Below are positions 28,402-37,949 of a DNA stretch of 64,000 bases, piece after piece. The stretch comes from Saprospiraceae bacterium (GTDB taxonomy: Bacteria > Bacteroidota > Bacteroidia > Chitinophagales > Saprospiraceae). A program made the position numbers and the translations under genes. Positions within the stretch are counted from its first letter, which is position 1. Each line of letters opens with the position of its first letter. The stretch lies in assembly GCA_016787575.1 (NCBI GenBank), contig JAEUUO010000031.1, positions 1 to 64,000 of the forward strand, read 5' to 3'. The notes under the pieces are model-generated. The model searched no databases, was not told the origin of the DNA, and worked only from the letters and a program-made list of their open reading frames with translations.

Positions 28402-30306
28402 TCATATCTCAAAATCAACTCTCTTTTCAAAATTCATCAAATTCAAACTTGTCAAAATTACAATTATAGTCACGCCAACGTCGGCGGAAATCGCAATAAC
28501 TAAATTGCTATATCCAATAATGGCTAAGGTGATAAATAGCAGCTTAACGGCTATTGCTCCGATGGTATTGAATTTAATTCTAAGTAAAGTTTTTTGACTT
28601 AACCTAATTAAATACGGAATGAGTGAAAGTCTGTCGTTCATCAATGCAATGTTTGCAGTTTCTATGGCGGTGTCACTGCCTGCTGCTCCCATCGCAATTC
28701 CAACGGTGCTTTGTGCCAATGCCGGTGCATCGTTAATTCCATCTCCAACCATTGCGACTTTTCCGTATTGATGCAACAATTCTTTTATTTTTTCGGCTTT
28801 GTTTTCGGGAAGCAAATCGCCTAATACTTTTTTTATACCTACATGCTCTGCTACAAATTTAGCTGCATTGCTGTGGTCGCCTGTAAGCATGATGGGTTCA
28901 ATGTTGAGTGCTTGCAATTCTTTAAGTGCATCCCGACTATCGGGTTTAATTTCGTCCATTAAACCAATAATACCTGCCACTCCTTCACCAAAACTCACTA
29001 CTACGCTTGTTTTGCCTTGTGCTGAAAGCTGCTCTACAATTTTCTCCGCTTCTTTATTTACTGGCTGATGTTCTTTTATAAATTCCATCTTGCCTACATA
29101 AATTTTTTCATCCTCGCACACCAAGCATTTTGCCGTTGCTCCTTTGCCCATAAAACTTTTAAATGCTTCGGTTTTGTGGGGTTCAAATCCTTCTTTTTTA
29201 CTTGCATCAACTATGGCCTGTGCCAACGGATGTTCAGAAAATATTTCTGCTCCTGCGGTGCAAGCCAACAATTCTTCCTGGCTTGTATTGTTCAATGGAA
29301 AAACATCTGACACGATTGGATTACCGAAAGTGATAGTTCGTGTTTTGTCTAATGCAATGGCTTTGATGCTTGCCAATGCTTCCAAATATTTTCCACCCTT
29401 TACCAATGCTCCTTTTGCTGATGCATTTCCAATTGCCGCATAGATGGCAACGGGTGTAGATATGACTAATGCACAAGGGCAAGCGATTACTAAAAGTGTA
29501 ATTGCCTGTTGCAGCCAATGATTGAGGTCAAGATGTAAAACGAAAACAGGAATGGCAAAAACTAAAAGCGCCATTACAATAATTGACGGTGTGTAATACT
29601 TTGAAAATTGCTGAATGAATTTTTGTGTTTCGCTTTTGTTTGCCGATGCTTCAAAAGTTAGGTGAATGATTTTTGAGAAAGTAGTATCAACAGAAAGTTT
29701 GGTTGTTTCCATCTCAATGAAACCATTTTTGTTGAGCGTTCCTGCAAATAAATTGTCGCCTGTGTGCTTGTCTTTTGGGATGGGTTCACCTGTTATTGCT
29801 GCTTCATCAACCATTGTTTCGCCTGAAATAATTTTGCCATCAAGTGGTATCATTTCACCTGCTTTAATTTGTATGACTGTTCCGACTGCAATTTTATCAA
29901 TAGCCACATTTGCGTTTTCTGTTTTGACAAAAGCGGTCTTGGGTGCTTTACTTACCAATTCATCTAATGCCGATTTGCTATTGGCAATTCCGATTTCTTC
30001 CAAGCGTTCGCCCAAAACAAATAGCACTACCAAAACTGCTGCCTCGGGAAATTCTTTGAGATAGAATGCTCCGATTACCGCAATAAGCATAAGTAAATTG
30101 ATGTTGCTGAATTTGAGTTTGAAGATTGCTTTTACTCCGTTCCATAAAACATTGTAGCCAATACCAAGTATGAATGCAGCGAAAACAAAGGGTGCATAAG
30201 GCATAGGTATGTGTATGCCGATGATGGATAAAATTTCTAACGAAACAACTATTGTGATTGCGAAAAGAAGAAAGAGAAATTTTTTATCGTGGAATGGAAG
30301 TTTCAT
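28402..30306 (-). CDS. Heavy-metal translocating P-type ATPase (P1B, Zn/Cd/Co type), altered DKTG motif
   Basis: 634 residues, inner membrane, no N-terminal HMA domain. Transmembrane metal site CPC in ACPCALVISTPVAI (about 276-278), TGEP actuator motif in AITGEPIPKD, and GDGINDAPA about 519-527. The expected function is efflux of Zn, Cd or Co. The phosphorylation motif reads DKTRT (Asp320-Thr324) instead of DKTGT: codon 323 is CGA (TCG on the plus strand, 29338-29340), one base from GGA. The invariant Gly is lost, so activity is doubtful unless this is a sequencing error. Thirteen bases after the adaptor gene; last gene of the efflux operon. Confidence 0.9.
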   Translation of the reverse strand: MKLPFHDKKFLFLLFAITIVVSLEILSIIGIHIPMPYAPFVFAAFILGIGYNVLWNGVKAIFKLKFSNINLLMLIAVIGAFYLKEFPEAAVLVVLFVLGERLEEIGIANSKSALDELVSKAPKTAFVKTENANVAIDKIAVGTVIQIKAGEMIPLDGKIISGETMVDEAAITGEPIPKDKHTGDNLFAGTLNKNGFIEMETTKLSVDTTFSKIIHLTFEASANKSETQKFIQQFSKYYTPSIIVMALLVFAIPVFVLHLDLNHWLQQAITLLVIACPCALVISTPVAIYAAIGNASAKGALVKGGKYLEALASIKAIALDKTRTITFGNPIVSDVFPLNNTSQEELLACTAGAEIFSEHPLAQAIVDASKKEGFEPHKTEAFKSFMGKGATAKCLVCEDEKIYVGKMEFIKEHQPVNKEAEKIVEQLSAQGKTSVVVSFGEGVAGIIGLMDEIKPDSRDALKELQALNIEPIMLTGDHSNAAKFVAEHVGIKKVLGDLLPENKAEKIKELLHQYGKVAMVGDGINDAPALAQSTVGIAMGAAGSDTAIETANIALMNDRLSLIPYLIRLSQKTLLRIKFNTIGAIAVKLLFITLAIIGYSNLVIAISADVGVTIIVILTSLNLMNFEKRVDFEI

Positions 30307-30318
30307 TTTTAATATTTT

Positions 30319-31590
30319 TTAATGTTCGTGTGCTTCGCCTTGGTTAGTCATTTTTGCAAGAATGAAGAAAGCTCCTTTGGTTACAATTTTTGCATCGGTT
30401 GGAATTTCTTTGAGCAAAGTAATTTCGGTGTAGCCAACATCTGTTGTTCCTTTCTTTACAGGAATTTTTTCAAAAGTGATTTCACCTTCTGTTGGTTTTT
30501 CTTTTTCTGCTTCATCATGTTGGTGTCCGCTTTCATCGTGCTTGTGTTCTGCTTCTTCATCGTGATGATATTCTTCTTCGCTGTGTTTGTCGGTTACAAT
30601 AAAAATGTAGTCCTGTCCTTCGCTGCTTACGATTGCATCGTTTGGCACTGCATCCAGCATGGCGTTTTGCAAACTGACTAATGCGGTGATGCTCATTCCG
30701 TCAATGAGATTTGTTTTGTCGCCTTCCACCTGTGCATGTATGGCAATGGCTTTGGTGTTTGGCTCAAAGGTGTTGCTGATGCCGAAAATTTTTGCATCAA
30801 ATTCTTTCCCTGCATTGTTAGTGAGGGTGAAATGAATGGTTTGCCCCACTTTTAATTTGCTCAAATCTTTTTCATAGACATACAAATCCAAATGCAGTTG
30901 GCTGTTGTCAACTATTTCTGCAATGGGATTGTTTGCTTCCACAAAACTTCCGATGTTGACTTTAACATCACTTACCGAACCTGTGATGGGGCTTGTGATG
31001 CTGACAACTGATTGCATGTTGTCGGGTGAAAGTGTTGCTGTGTTGATGCCGATAAGTTCCAATTGCTTTTGCAAACTTGATTTTTTTGCTTTTAAAGTTT
31101 TGAGTTCTGCTTCGGCTTGCTGAAAGGATTTTTGAGAAGCTGCATTTCCTTCTTTCAAAGTTTTTTGCCGTTCAAATTCTGTTTGTGCTAAATCTGCTTT
31201 TGCTGATGTGCTTAAAAATTCTTCCTGCATGGAAATGAAAGAAGCGTTTGAAATGGTTGCCAGCACTTGCCCTTTAGAAACTGTGTTTCCGGGTTGCACC
31301 AAAATAGTTTTTACCACTCCACCATAAGTTGCGGTTGCACTTGCTTTGTTCTGGTTAGGCACTTTCAAAAGCCCGTTGGCTTTGAGTGAAGCGGTGAGTT
31401 GTTTCTTTTCCATTGTTCCTAACTCAATGCCTATGGTTTTAATTTGCTTGGCTGTGAGTGTGGCAGTTAAAGCATTCTCATGTTCGTCATGATGTTCTTC
31501 TTCGTGCTCTGTTGCCGTGTTTTTATTTCCACAAGAATTGAGCAAAAGCGTTGTTGCAATTGCCATTATTACTATGATATATTTTTTCAT
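30319..31590 (-). CDS. czcB: RND efflux periplasmic adaptor (CzcB/CusB type)
   Basis: 423 residues with a lipoprotein-like signal (IAIATTLLLNSCGNK; Cys20 lipobox). The membrane-fusion architecture comprises a beta-barrel/lipoyl part (YGGVVKTILVQPGNTVSKGQVL), a helical hairpin (about 120-185) and a second lipoyl half (SITSPITGSVSDVKVNIGSFV). Two His/Asp/Glu-rich stretches, one after the lipobox (EHEEEHHDEHEN) and one near residue 345-375, are likely metal-binding. It links the inner-membrane pump to its outer-membrane channel. Twelve bases separate it from the pump gene. Confidence 0.88.
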   Translation of the reverse strand: MKKYIIVIMAIATTLLLNSCGNKNTATEHEEEHHDEHENALTATLTAKQIKTIGIELGTMEKKQLTASLKANGLLKVPNQNKASATATYGGVVKTILVQPGNTVSKGQVLATISNASFISMQEEFLSTSAKADLAQTEFERQKTLKEGNAASQKSFQQAEAELKTLKAKKSSLQKQLELIGINTATLSPDNMQSVVSITSPITGSVSDVKVNIGSFVEANNPIAEIVDNSQLHLDLYVYEKDLSKLKVGQTIHFTLTNNAGKEFDAKIFGISNTFEPNTKAIAIHAQVEGDKTNLIDGMSITALVSLQNAMLDAVPNDAIVSSEGQDYIFIVTDKHSEEEYHHDEEAEHKHDESGHQHDEAEKEKPTEGEITFEKIPVKKGTTDVGYTEITLLKEIPTDAKIVTKGAFFILAKMTNQGEAHEH

Positions 31591-31602
31591 TGTCGTGAAT
31601 TT

Positions 31603-34600
31603 TTATTTGTTGATTAAGAAATTGATGCTGATGATGGACTGATTGAGTTCGTTGATGCTTTGCAGATAACTTGTTTTAATTGTTGTTGCATTTTGCAAAG
31701 CGGCTGCATATTCCAAGTATGCTATTTCACCGTTGTTGAAGCTAAGTGTAGCCGTGCTGATGATTGTTTCGGCATTGGGCAAAGCAGTTGACTTGCAATA
31801 ATTGTATTGAAGTAAATGCTGATTGTATTCTGCAAAAGCATTTTGCAGTTGTGTTTGTAAAAGCAGCTTTCCGTTGTCGGCTTCTTTTTGCAATGCCTGT
31901 TGTTTGAGCGAAAGCGATTTTATTTTCTGAGTATTGCTCAAAAAAGCCAAAGGCACTGTTACACCTACATTAAAACCTGTGAACCGTTGCGAACTGTTAT
32001 AGTAAACATCTGTTCCATTTACATTCTGAAAGCCAATAATGCTTTGGTTCATGTAACCAACTTTGAAGTCGGGAAGCGTTTGTGCTGTTTCTACTTTATT
32101 GTTTTGCTCTGCAATTACCGCTTGCTGATACAAAAGTTTGAGTGAAGGATTATTTACAACAAGTGAAGTATCAAATGAAGCAGTGAGTGAAAGCGGTTGA
32201 AAATTTTTATCTGCTGCAAGTGAAAAATCATCTGCTGTATTCAGCAACATTTTCAGCGAAGCATAAGAAGAAGCAATGTCAGTTTCGTTTTGCGAAAGCA
32301 ACAATTGTAATTCGCCTCGTTTGGTTTCGGCTGTTGTTTTCTCCAACAAATTTGTTTCGCCTGTGGTGTAGCGAAGCGAAGCCACACTCACAAAATTGGA
32401 ATACAAACTATCTAACTTTTGTAACTCGGTTTTTGTTTGCTGCAAATACAACAACTGGTAGAAATACATTTTTACCTGTGCCGTAATATCGTTTGCAGTT
32501 GCCTGTTGCGAAAGCTGTGTGCCTTGCATTTCGGCTTTATACAATTTTGATTTTGCCGAATAGTAAGTTGGGAAAGGAATGGTTTGCTGAATGTTGAAAC
32601 CATTGTCTTTCTGAATACTGTTGTATTGTCCGTATTGAAAGTTGACTTCCGTTTCGGGCAATTCAAAAAAGGATTTCTTCAAAGCAGTTGAAGATTGCAC
32701 ATTGAGTTGTTGCGATTGAATGAGCAAATTGTTTTTGAGTGCCAACGAAACTGCATCTTCCAACGAAATTGTTTTGGGTGTCTGTGCATTTGCATTTGTG
32801 AAACCAAAACCACAAATCAGTAACACAGCTGCTGACACATTTGCTTTGAGTTTCTTTTTTCCTGAAAACAAAATATAGAGCAGTGGCAAAACAAAAAGTG
32901 TGAGGAAGGTTGCTGTAAGCAAACCACCAATCACCACTGTTGCAAGCGGCTTCTGCACCTCTGCACCTGCACCATGTGAAAGTGCCATTGGCAAAAATCC
33001 AAGTGAGGCAACAGTGGCTGTCATCAACACTGGACGCAAACGAATTTTTGTTCCTTCAATTACCCGTTGTATTACATCACTCACTCCGTCTTTTTCTAAT
33101 TGGTTGAATGTGCTGACTAATACAATTCCATTCAGCACCGCCACACCAAACAAAGCAATGAAACCAACACCTGCCGAAATGCTGAAAGGCATATCACGAA
33201 TGAGCAAGGCAAACACTCCACCTATTGCACTCATGGGAATGGCAGTGTAAATAAGTGTTGCCTGTTTTACTGATGTGAAAGTGAAATAGAGCAACATAAA
33301 AATAAGAGCCAATGCAACAGGCACGGCAATCATCAACCGTGCTGATGCTGCTTGCAGATTTTCAAATGTTCCTCCGTAGGTGTAATAATAACCTTCGGGA
33401 AGTTTTACTTTTTTGTCTAACTGTTCCTGAATTTCTTTTACCACACTTGACACATCTCTGCCTTTTACATTAAAGCCGACAGCAATTCTCCTCTTTCCAT
33501 CTTCACGGCTGATTTGTGCAGGTCCTAATTCCATTTTTATTTCTGCTACTTGCGATAAAGGAATTTGTTTTCCGTTGGCAGTGGGAATATAGAGGTGGTC
33601 TAAATCATCAATGTCGCTGCGGTGCATACTGTCTAACCGCACCACCAAATCAAACCGTCTTTCATTTTCAAAAACGACACCTGCACTTCCACCGGCAAAC
33701 GCAGTGCTTACAATGTGATTGATGTCTTCAATGTTCAAACCATAATTTGCAATTTGAGTGCGGTTGTAGCGAATGGAAATTTGCGGAAGCCCTTCAACTC
33801 TTTCTACACTTGGTTCAGTTGCACCATCTACTTTTTGAATTACAGCCGCTACACGGTTTGCATAATTTAGAAGTGTGTCCATGTCTTCACCGAAAATTTT
33901 TACAGCCACATCTTGCCTGATGCCTGTCATCATTTCGCTGAACCGCATTTGTATGGGTTGATTTTTTTCAAAGAAAACACCTGGAATAGAAGAAAGTGTA
34001 TGTTCCATTTCTTCTGCCAACTCATCATAAGAAATATCCCGTTTCCATTCATCAGGTTGTTTCAGAATTATCATCAGGTCTGTTGCTTCGGGTGGCATTG
34101 GGTCGGTGGGAACTTCTGCCGCACCTGTTTTTCCAACTACCATTTTCACCTCATCAAACTGTTTGATAATTCTTGATGCCTGCATACTTGTTTCAATGCT
34201 TTGCGAAAGCGATGTGCCTTGCGGCAATATGCAGTGAAAAGCAAAATCGCCTTCGGCAAGGTTGGGAATAAATTCGCCTCCCATTCTTGTGAAAAGAAAA
34301 ATGCTTACAGCGAAAGCAAAAACTGTTACACCTACCACCATTCTTTTTGCATGAATGGCTTTTTGCAAAAGCGGTGTATAAATGCGTTGGAGGAAATCCA
34401 TCATCCTGTCGCTGATGTTTCTCTTATGAGAAGTTTTCTTGCTCAGGAAAACAGAAGAAATCATCGGTATGTAAGTGAGTGAAAGAATGAATGCTCCAAG
34501 TATGGCAAACGAAACTGTTTGTGCCATTGGTCGGAACATTTTTCCTTCAATTCCAACAAGTGATAGAATTGGGAGATACACAATGAGAATTATTATTTGC

Positions 34601-35964
34601 CCGAATGCAGTGGTGCTCATCATGCGTTTGGCAGATTGCAAAACTGTTTCGTCTAATTGTTTCTGCGATAAAACATTGGTTGACTTCCCTGCATGTTCGT
34701 AAGCAATGCGGTGCAAAATTGCTTCCACAATAATTACCGCACCGTCCACAATCAAACCGAAATCAATTGCACCCAAACTCATGAGGTTTGCCGAAACGCC
34801 AAACACATTCATCATTCCCAATGCAAACAACATTGATAAAGGAATTGCACTTGCTACAATTAAACCTGCACGGAGATTTCCAAGAAAAAGAACCAAAACG
34901 AAAATGACAATCAATGCACCTTCAATTAAATTTTTCTCAACCGTTCCGATTGCACGGTTCACTAAATCGGTTCTATCCAAGTAAGGTTCTATCACTACAT
35001 CATCAGGCAAAGATTTTTGAATGGTTGTCATTTTAGCTTTAATGCTGTTTACTACTTCAGCACTGTTGAAACCTTTCAACATCATTACCACTCCACCTAC
35101 TGCATCTTTTTCTCCGTTGTAAGTCATGGCTCCGTAACGCACCGCATTACCGAAGCGAACATCAGCTACATCTTTAATCAAAATCGGAATTCCATTGGGG
35201 CTGTTCTTCACCACAATGTTTTTTATATCATCCATTGAACTCACCAAGCCAACTCCACGAATGAAATAAGCGTTTGGCTTTTTGTCAATGTATGCACCGC
35301 CTGTGTTTTCGTTGTTCTTCTCCAATGCCGAAAAAATTTCGGGAATGGAAATATTCATCGCCAACAATTTGTCAGGATTTACGGCAACTTCATATTGTTT
35401 GAGCTTGCCACCGAAAGAATTTACCTCTGCAATTCCGGGTGTGCCGTAAAGTTGCCGTGCTACAATCCAGTCCTGCATGGTTCGCAAATCCATTGCAGAA
35501 TATTTTTCTTCTGCTTCTTTTTTCGGGTGAATGATGTATTGATACACTTCTCCCAAGCCCGTGCTTACAGGTGCTAACTCGGGTTTGCCAACTCCTTTGG
35601 GAATTTTTTCTTCTGATTCCTTTAACTTTTCGTTGATGAGTTGCCTTGCGAAATACACATCCACTTTGTCCTTGAACACAACAGTAATAACCGAAAGTCC
35701 GAACCGTGAAATACTTCGCAATTCATCCAAATCAGGAAGGTTAGCAATGCTTTGTTCAATCGGGTAAGTTACCAGTTGCTCCACTTCCTGCCCTGCAAGC
35801 GTTGGACAAAGTGTAATGATTTGCACTTGGTTGTTGGTAATATCCGGAACGGCATCAATAGACAGTTTGGATGCACTCCACACTCCCCAAATAATGAGTG
35901 CAAGTGTCATCAAGGAAATGATGAATTTGTTTTTTAAACTGAACGCAATAATTTGGTCTAACAT
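31603..35964 (-). CDS. czcA: CzcA/CusA heavy-metal RND pump fused to a TolC-like outer-membrane factor
   Basis: 1453 residues. The first about 1040 are a complete HME-RND pump: SIDAVPDITNNQVQI, GAIDFGLIVDGAVIIVE in TM4 with the acidic proton-relay residues, and a second half mirroring the first. After the last TM helix a hydrophobic SAAVLLICGFGFTNANAQ stretch (about 1041-1058), which looks like the relic signal peptide of a separate CzcC, leads into an OEP domain (about 1060-1453: ISLEDAVSLALKNNLL, GETNLLEKTTAETKRGEL). Such fusions are known in Bacteroidota. The fused OEP would have to be released by signal peptidase to reach the outer membrane. Proton-driven export of Zn/Co/Cd or Cu/Ag; specificity not settled. 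Confidence 0.9.
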   Translation of the reverse strand: MLDQIIAFSLKNKFIISLMTLALIIWGVWSASKLSIDAVPDITNNQVQIITLCPTLAGQEVEQLVTYPIEQSIANLPDLDELRSISRFGLSVITVVFKDKVDVYFARQLINEKLKESEEKIPKGVGKPELAPVSTGLGEVYQYIIHPKKEAEEKYSAMDLRTMQDWIVARQLYGTPGIAEVNSFGGKLKQYEVAVNPDKLLAMNISIPEIFSALEKNNENTGGAYIDKKPNAYFIRGVGLVSSMDDIKNIVVKNSPNGIPILIKDVADVRFGNAVRYGAMTYNGEKDAVGGVVMMLKGFNSAEVVNSIKAKMTTIQKSLPDDVVIEPYLDRTDLVNRAIGTVEKNLIEGALIVIFVLVLFLGNLRAGLIVASAIPLSMLFALGMMNVFGVSANLMSLGAIDFGLIVDGAVIIVEAILHRIAYEHAGKSTNVLSQKQLDETVLQSAKRMMSTTAFGQIIILIVYLPILSLVGIEGKMFRPMAQTVSFAILGAFILSLTYIPMISSVFLSKKTSHKRNISDRMMDFLQRIYTPLLQKAIHAKRMVVGVTVFAFAVSIFLFTRMGGEFIPNLAEGDFAFHCILPQGTSLSQSIETSMQASRIIKQFDEVKMVVGKTGAAEVPTDPMPPEATDLMIILKQPDEWKRDISYDELAEEMEHTLSSIPGVFFEKNQPIQMRFSEMMTGIRQDVAVKIFGEDMDTLLNYANRVAAVIQKVDGATEPSVERVEGLPQISIRYNRTQIANYGLNIEDINHIVSTAFAGGSAGVVFENERRFDLVVRLDSMHRSDIDDLDHLYIPTANGKQIPLSQVAEIKMELGPAQISREDGKRRIAVGFNVKGRDVSSVVKEIQEQLDKKVKLPEGYYYTYGGTFENLQAASARLMIAVPVALALIFMLLYFTFTSVKQATLIYTAIPMSAIGGVFALLIRDMPFSISAGVGFIALFGVAVLNGIVLVSTFNQLEKDGVSDVIQRVIEGTKIRLRPVLMTATVASLGFLPMALSHGAGAEVQKPLATVVIGGLLTATFLTLFVLPLLYILFSGKKKLKANVSAAVLLICGFGFTNANAQTPKTISLEDAVSLALKNNLLIQSQQLNVQSSTALKKSFFELPETEVNFQYGQYNSIQKDNGFNIQQTIPFPTYYSAKSKLYKAEMQGTQLSQQATANDITAQVKMYFYQLLYLQQTKTELQKLDSLYSNFVSVASLRYTTGETNLLEKTTAETKRGELQLLLSQNETDIASSYASLKMLLNTADDFSLAADKNFQPLSLTASFDTSLVVNNPSLKLLYQQAVIAEQNNKVETAQTLPDFKVGYMNQSIIGFQNVNGTDVYYNSSQRFTGFNVGVTVPLAFLSNTQKIKSLSLKQQALQKEADNGKLLLQTQLQNAFAEYNQHLLQYNYCKSTALPNAETIISTATLSFNNGEIAYLEYAAALQNATTIKTSYLQSINELNQSIISINFLINK

Positions 35965-36058
35965 AGATAATTAGTTAAGAATATGAATAAAAGAATAATT
36001 TGCGGTGGTGAACATCGCAAATTGGTTAAACCCGGATTTCCGGGGTATCATTAATTCA

Positions 36059-36373
36059 TTAACTAATTTTGGGCGGCTGCCAAATCTTGAGATAAACTGC
36101 TGGAATGAAAGTTGGAATGAATGTGGAAATTTTCTGAGAATATCCTTGAGTTATTTGTCTATATTCAATAAACTCAATTAAATTGAGAATGGAAGTGCCA
36201 CAACAAGAACAAATACAAAAAGGACTACAGCTTTCAGATTCATGTTTATGGCCATTATGATCGAAGTTTACCGTAATAATATTTTCCGGGTTATTACAGT
36301 CATTAATATCCCCACAGGGCACCAATGAAAGCACCAATATGTAAAGACTTAATGTGAATGTAAAATACCTCAT
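36059..36373 (-). CDS. Small secreted cysteine-rich protein (DUF6660-like)
   Basis: About 104 residues from ATG 36373 (MRYFTFTLSLYILVLSLVPCGD), with a hydrophobic signal and Cys near its end. The central cluster HNGHKHESESCSPFCICSCCG could bind a soft or transition metal. DUF6660 proteins commonly precede metal-efflux operons in this phylum. An in-frame ATG 33 bases upstream would put charged residues before the signal, so I prefer the shorter form. It lies 94 bases upstream of the pump gene and is probably the operon leader gene. Confidence 0.65.
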   Translation of the reverse strand: MRYFTFTLSLYILVLSLVPCGDINDCNNPENIITVNFDHNGHKHESESCSPFCICSCCGTSILNLIEFIEYRQITQGYSQKISTFIPTFIPAVYLKIWQPPKIS

Positions 36374-36466
36374 TTTTGCAAAGGTAATAAATTTCAGTAA
36401 ATACATTTAAAGCCAATCCTTAAAGTCTTGTAGGTCAACGTAATCCGGCAAGGGCAATATTAAGAA

Positions 36467-37534
36467 TTACTCCAAATCCATATCAATATTCTCTCCCAAT
36501 AACCCCAATAGCTCCGCACTTGGCTGATACCCTGTCAACAATTCCGCAGTCTCCTGACTAACCCAATCAAACACTTCCGGAACGAAAACCAATTTCTCAT
36601 ATTGGGTTAGTAAAGTCTGTTTCCTTTTCTTTGGTCTTGGTGGTAGGTTAAAACCAAATCGTTCAAAAATTCTTAAACCATCCATAGCCCAAATAATATT
36701 GTGAAATGCTGCAACATAGATATGTGGTGAAACTGTTCTTTTTGCTTTTTTCTTCATGGTTGGGTCTGTAAATATCTTACTGCCATATTTGACCACTTCT
36801 ATCAAATCATGAATTGTATCTTGTACTTTCCTCATTGGTTGATAAGGCTCAAGAGCAAATTTTGAAGTGCATTTTTTCAGCCATTCCATTTGTATGTATT
36901 CAGCAGCTACTTTCGAACAAACAATTAAATGAAAATGCGGATTGTAGGTTTTTGCTATTGGATTAAAATTGCTTTCCAAAGACCTTATACCCTTGATCTC
37001 AATTCCCTTTCCCCTTTGTTGTCGTTTTTTGTTTTTGTTGAGTATCTTTCTCAATGAAAGAATCATTCGTCGCATTCTATCTTTTAATTTGCGAGCAGGA
37101 ACCGCCCTCGATGTCAAAGTTAAAAAATATGGATCAGGCCATCCCTTTATTATCGGTAGATATTTATTTATTATCTCCGCTTTCCGGTTTCCTGAGCAAA
37201 TAGTACAAAACCGGTTTTTACAATAATTTCCATAGAGCCTATCACCTCCGTCAATTATACGGCTCTGGCAATGGTAAGTATTCCAATATGCTTTTACTCT
37301 TTCAGGTTCGTTTCTCTGAATAGCAACATCAATAAGCGAAAGGATAATAGCTTGTGTTATAACTTTTTTCTTGGCCTTATTCGCAAGAGCTTTTACGTCA
37401 ATCTTCTGAGTACCTTCACCTTTTACTATAATTGGTAGCTTGCTGGTCCCGAACACGTTTTTTCTTGTCCCGATTTGTCCTAATGTATTGAATTGCCCTC
37501 CGGTAAGGGCAATAGAATTGCTAACCTTTGCCAT
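36467..37534 (-). CDS. Rolling-circle replication initiator-like protein (HUH endonuclease Rep)
   Basis: 355 residues. A CxxC-type zinc cluster (CKNRFCTICSGNRK), motif 1 FLTLTS, motif 2 with the HxH metal ligands (NPHFHLIV, His200/His202) and motif 3 VVKYGSK with Tyr250 as nicking residue. This fits the Rep_1-type plasmid initiators. Within an integrated element it would drive rolling-circle replication of the excised circle, or nicking for mobilisation. Two bases separate it from the HTH gene upstream, so the two are co-expressed. Confidence 0.82.
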   Translation of the reverse strand: MAKVSNSIALTGGQFNTLGQIGTRKNVFGTSKLPIIVKGEGTQKIDVKALANKAKKKVITQAIILSLIDVAIQRNEPERVKAYWNTYHCQSRIIDGGDRLYGNYCKNRFCTICSGNRKAEIINKYLPIIKGWPDPYFLTLTSRAVPARKLKDRMRRMILSLRKILNKNKKRQQRGKGIEIKGIRSLESNFNPIAKTYNPHFHLIVCSKVAAEYIQMEWLKKCTSKFALEPYQPMRKVQDTIHDLIEVVKYGSKIFTDPTMKKKAKRTVSPHIYVAAFHNIIWAMDGLRIFERFGFNLPPRPKKRKQTLLTQYEKLVFVPEVFDWVSQETAELLTGYQPSAELLGLLGENIDMDLE

Positions 37535-37536
37535 AG

Positions 37537-37869
37537 TTATTTGGCTTTGGTCATGTGCTTTTCAGCAATTGCTTCGATTTCTGAATTGGTCTTTTTGCGG
37601 CCTTCTTTCAGATAATTGATCAATTCCAATTTTGAGAAATAGCAGCGTTTTGACCGCTTCATAACCGGTAACTCTCCTTTGGAAATCAGACCATAAATTG
37701 TCGGGACAGAAATACTTAAGAATGTAGCAGCGTCCGGAACTGTTAGAAGTTCGTCCTGTGATTGCTTCGGAGAATTTTGTTTGTTCTCCAACAAACTGCA
37801 AATTTCATCGAGCTTTAGTTGAATGTTTGCAACTGCTTTTGGCAGTTCCTCAAAAGTTAGATTATTCAT
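37537..37869 (-). CDS. Excisionase-like helix-turn-helix protein
   Basis: 110 residues. A MerR-like winged HTH of the excisionase (HTH_17) type lies in the middle: LLTVPDAATFLSISVPTIYG, LISKGELPVMKRSKRCYF, then KLELINYL. A charged helical N-terminus (about 1-35) could be an oligomerisation segment. In these elements such proteins control excision or rep expression. Immediately upstream of rep. Confidence 0.8.
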   Translation of the reverse strand: MNNLTFEELPKAVANIQLKLDEICSLLENKQNSPKQSQDELLTVPDAATFLSISVPTIYGLISKGELPVMKRSKRCYFSKLELINYLKEGRKKTNSEIEAIAEKHMTKAK

Positions 37870-37949
37870 TTCTTATTGCTACCTGTTCTGTCAGATAACG
37901 GGAGCAATAATAGTAGGGGCTTTTAGGGGCATCAATTAGGGCGTACGCC

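Noticed and set aside
29176..29196. tRNA-like GGTTCAAATCC string
   Set aside because: It is inside the P-type ATPase coding region and has no flanking cloverleaf stems.
31888..35937. Many plus-strand open frames of 60-119 codons opposite the efflux genes
   Set aside because: They lie wholly within the strong minus-strand czcB/czcA frames, show no domain or promoter, and follow from codon bias of the opposite strand.
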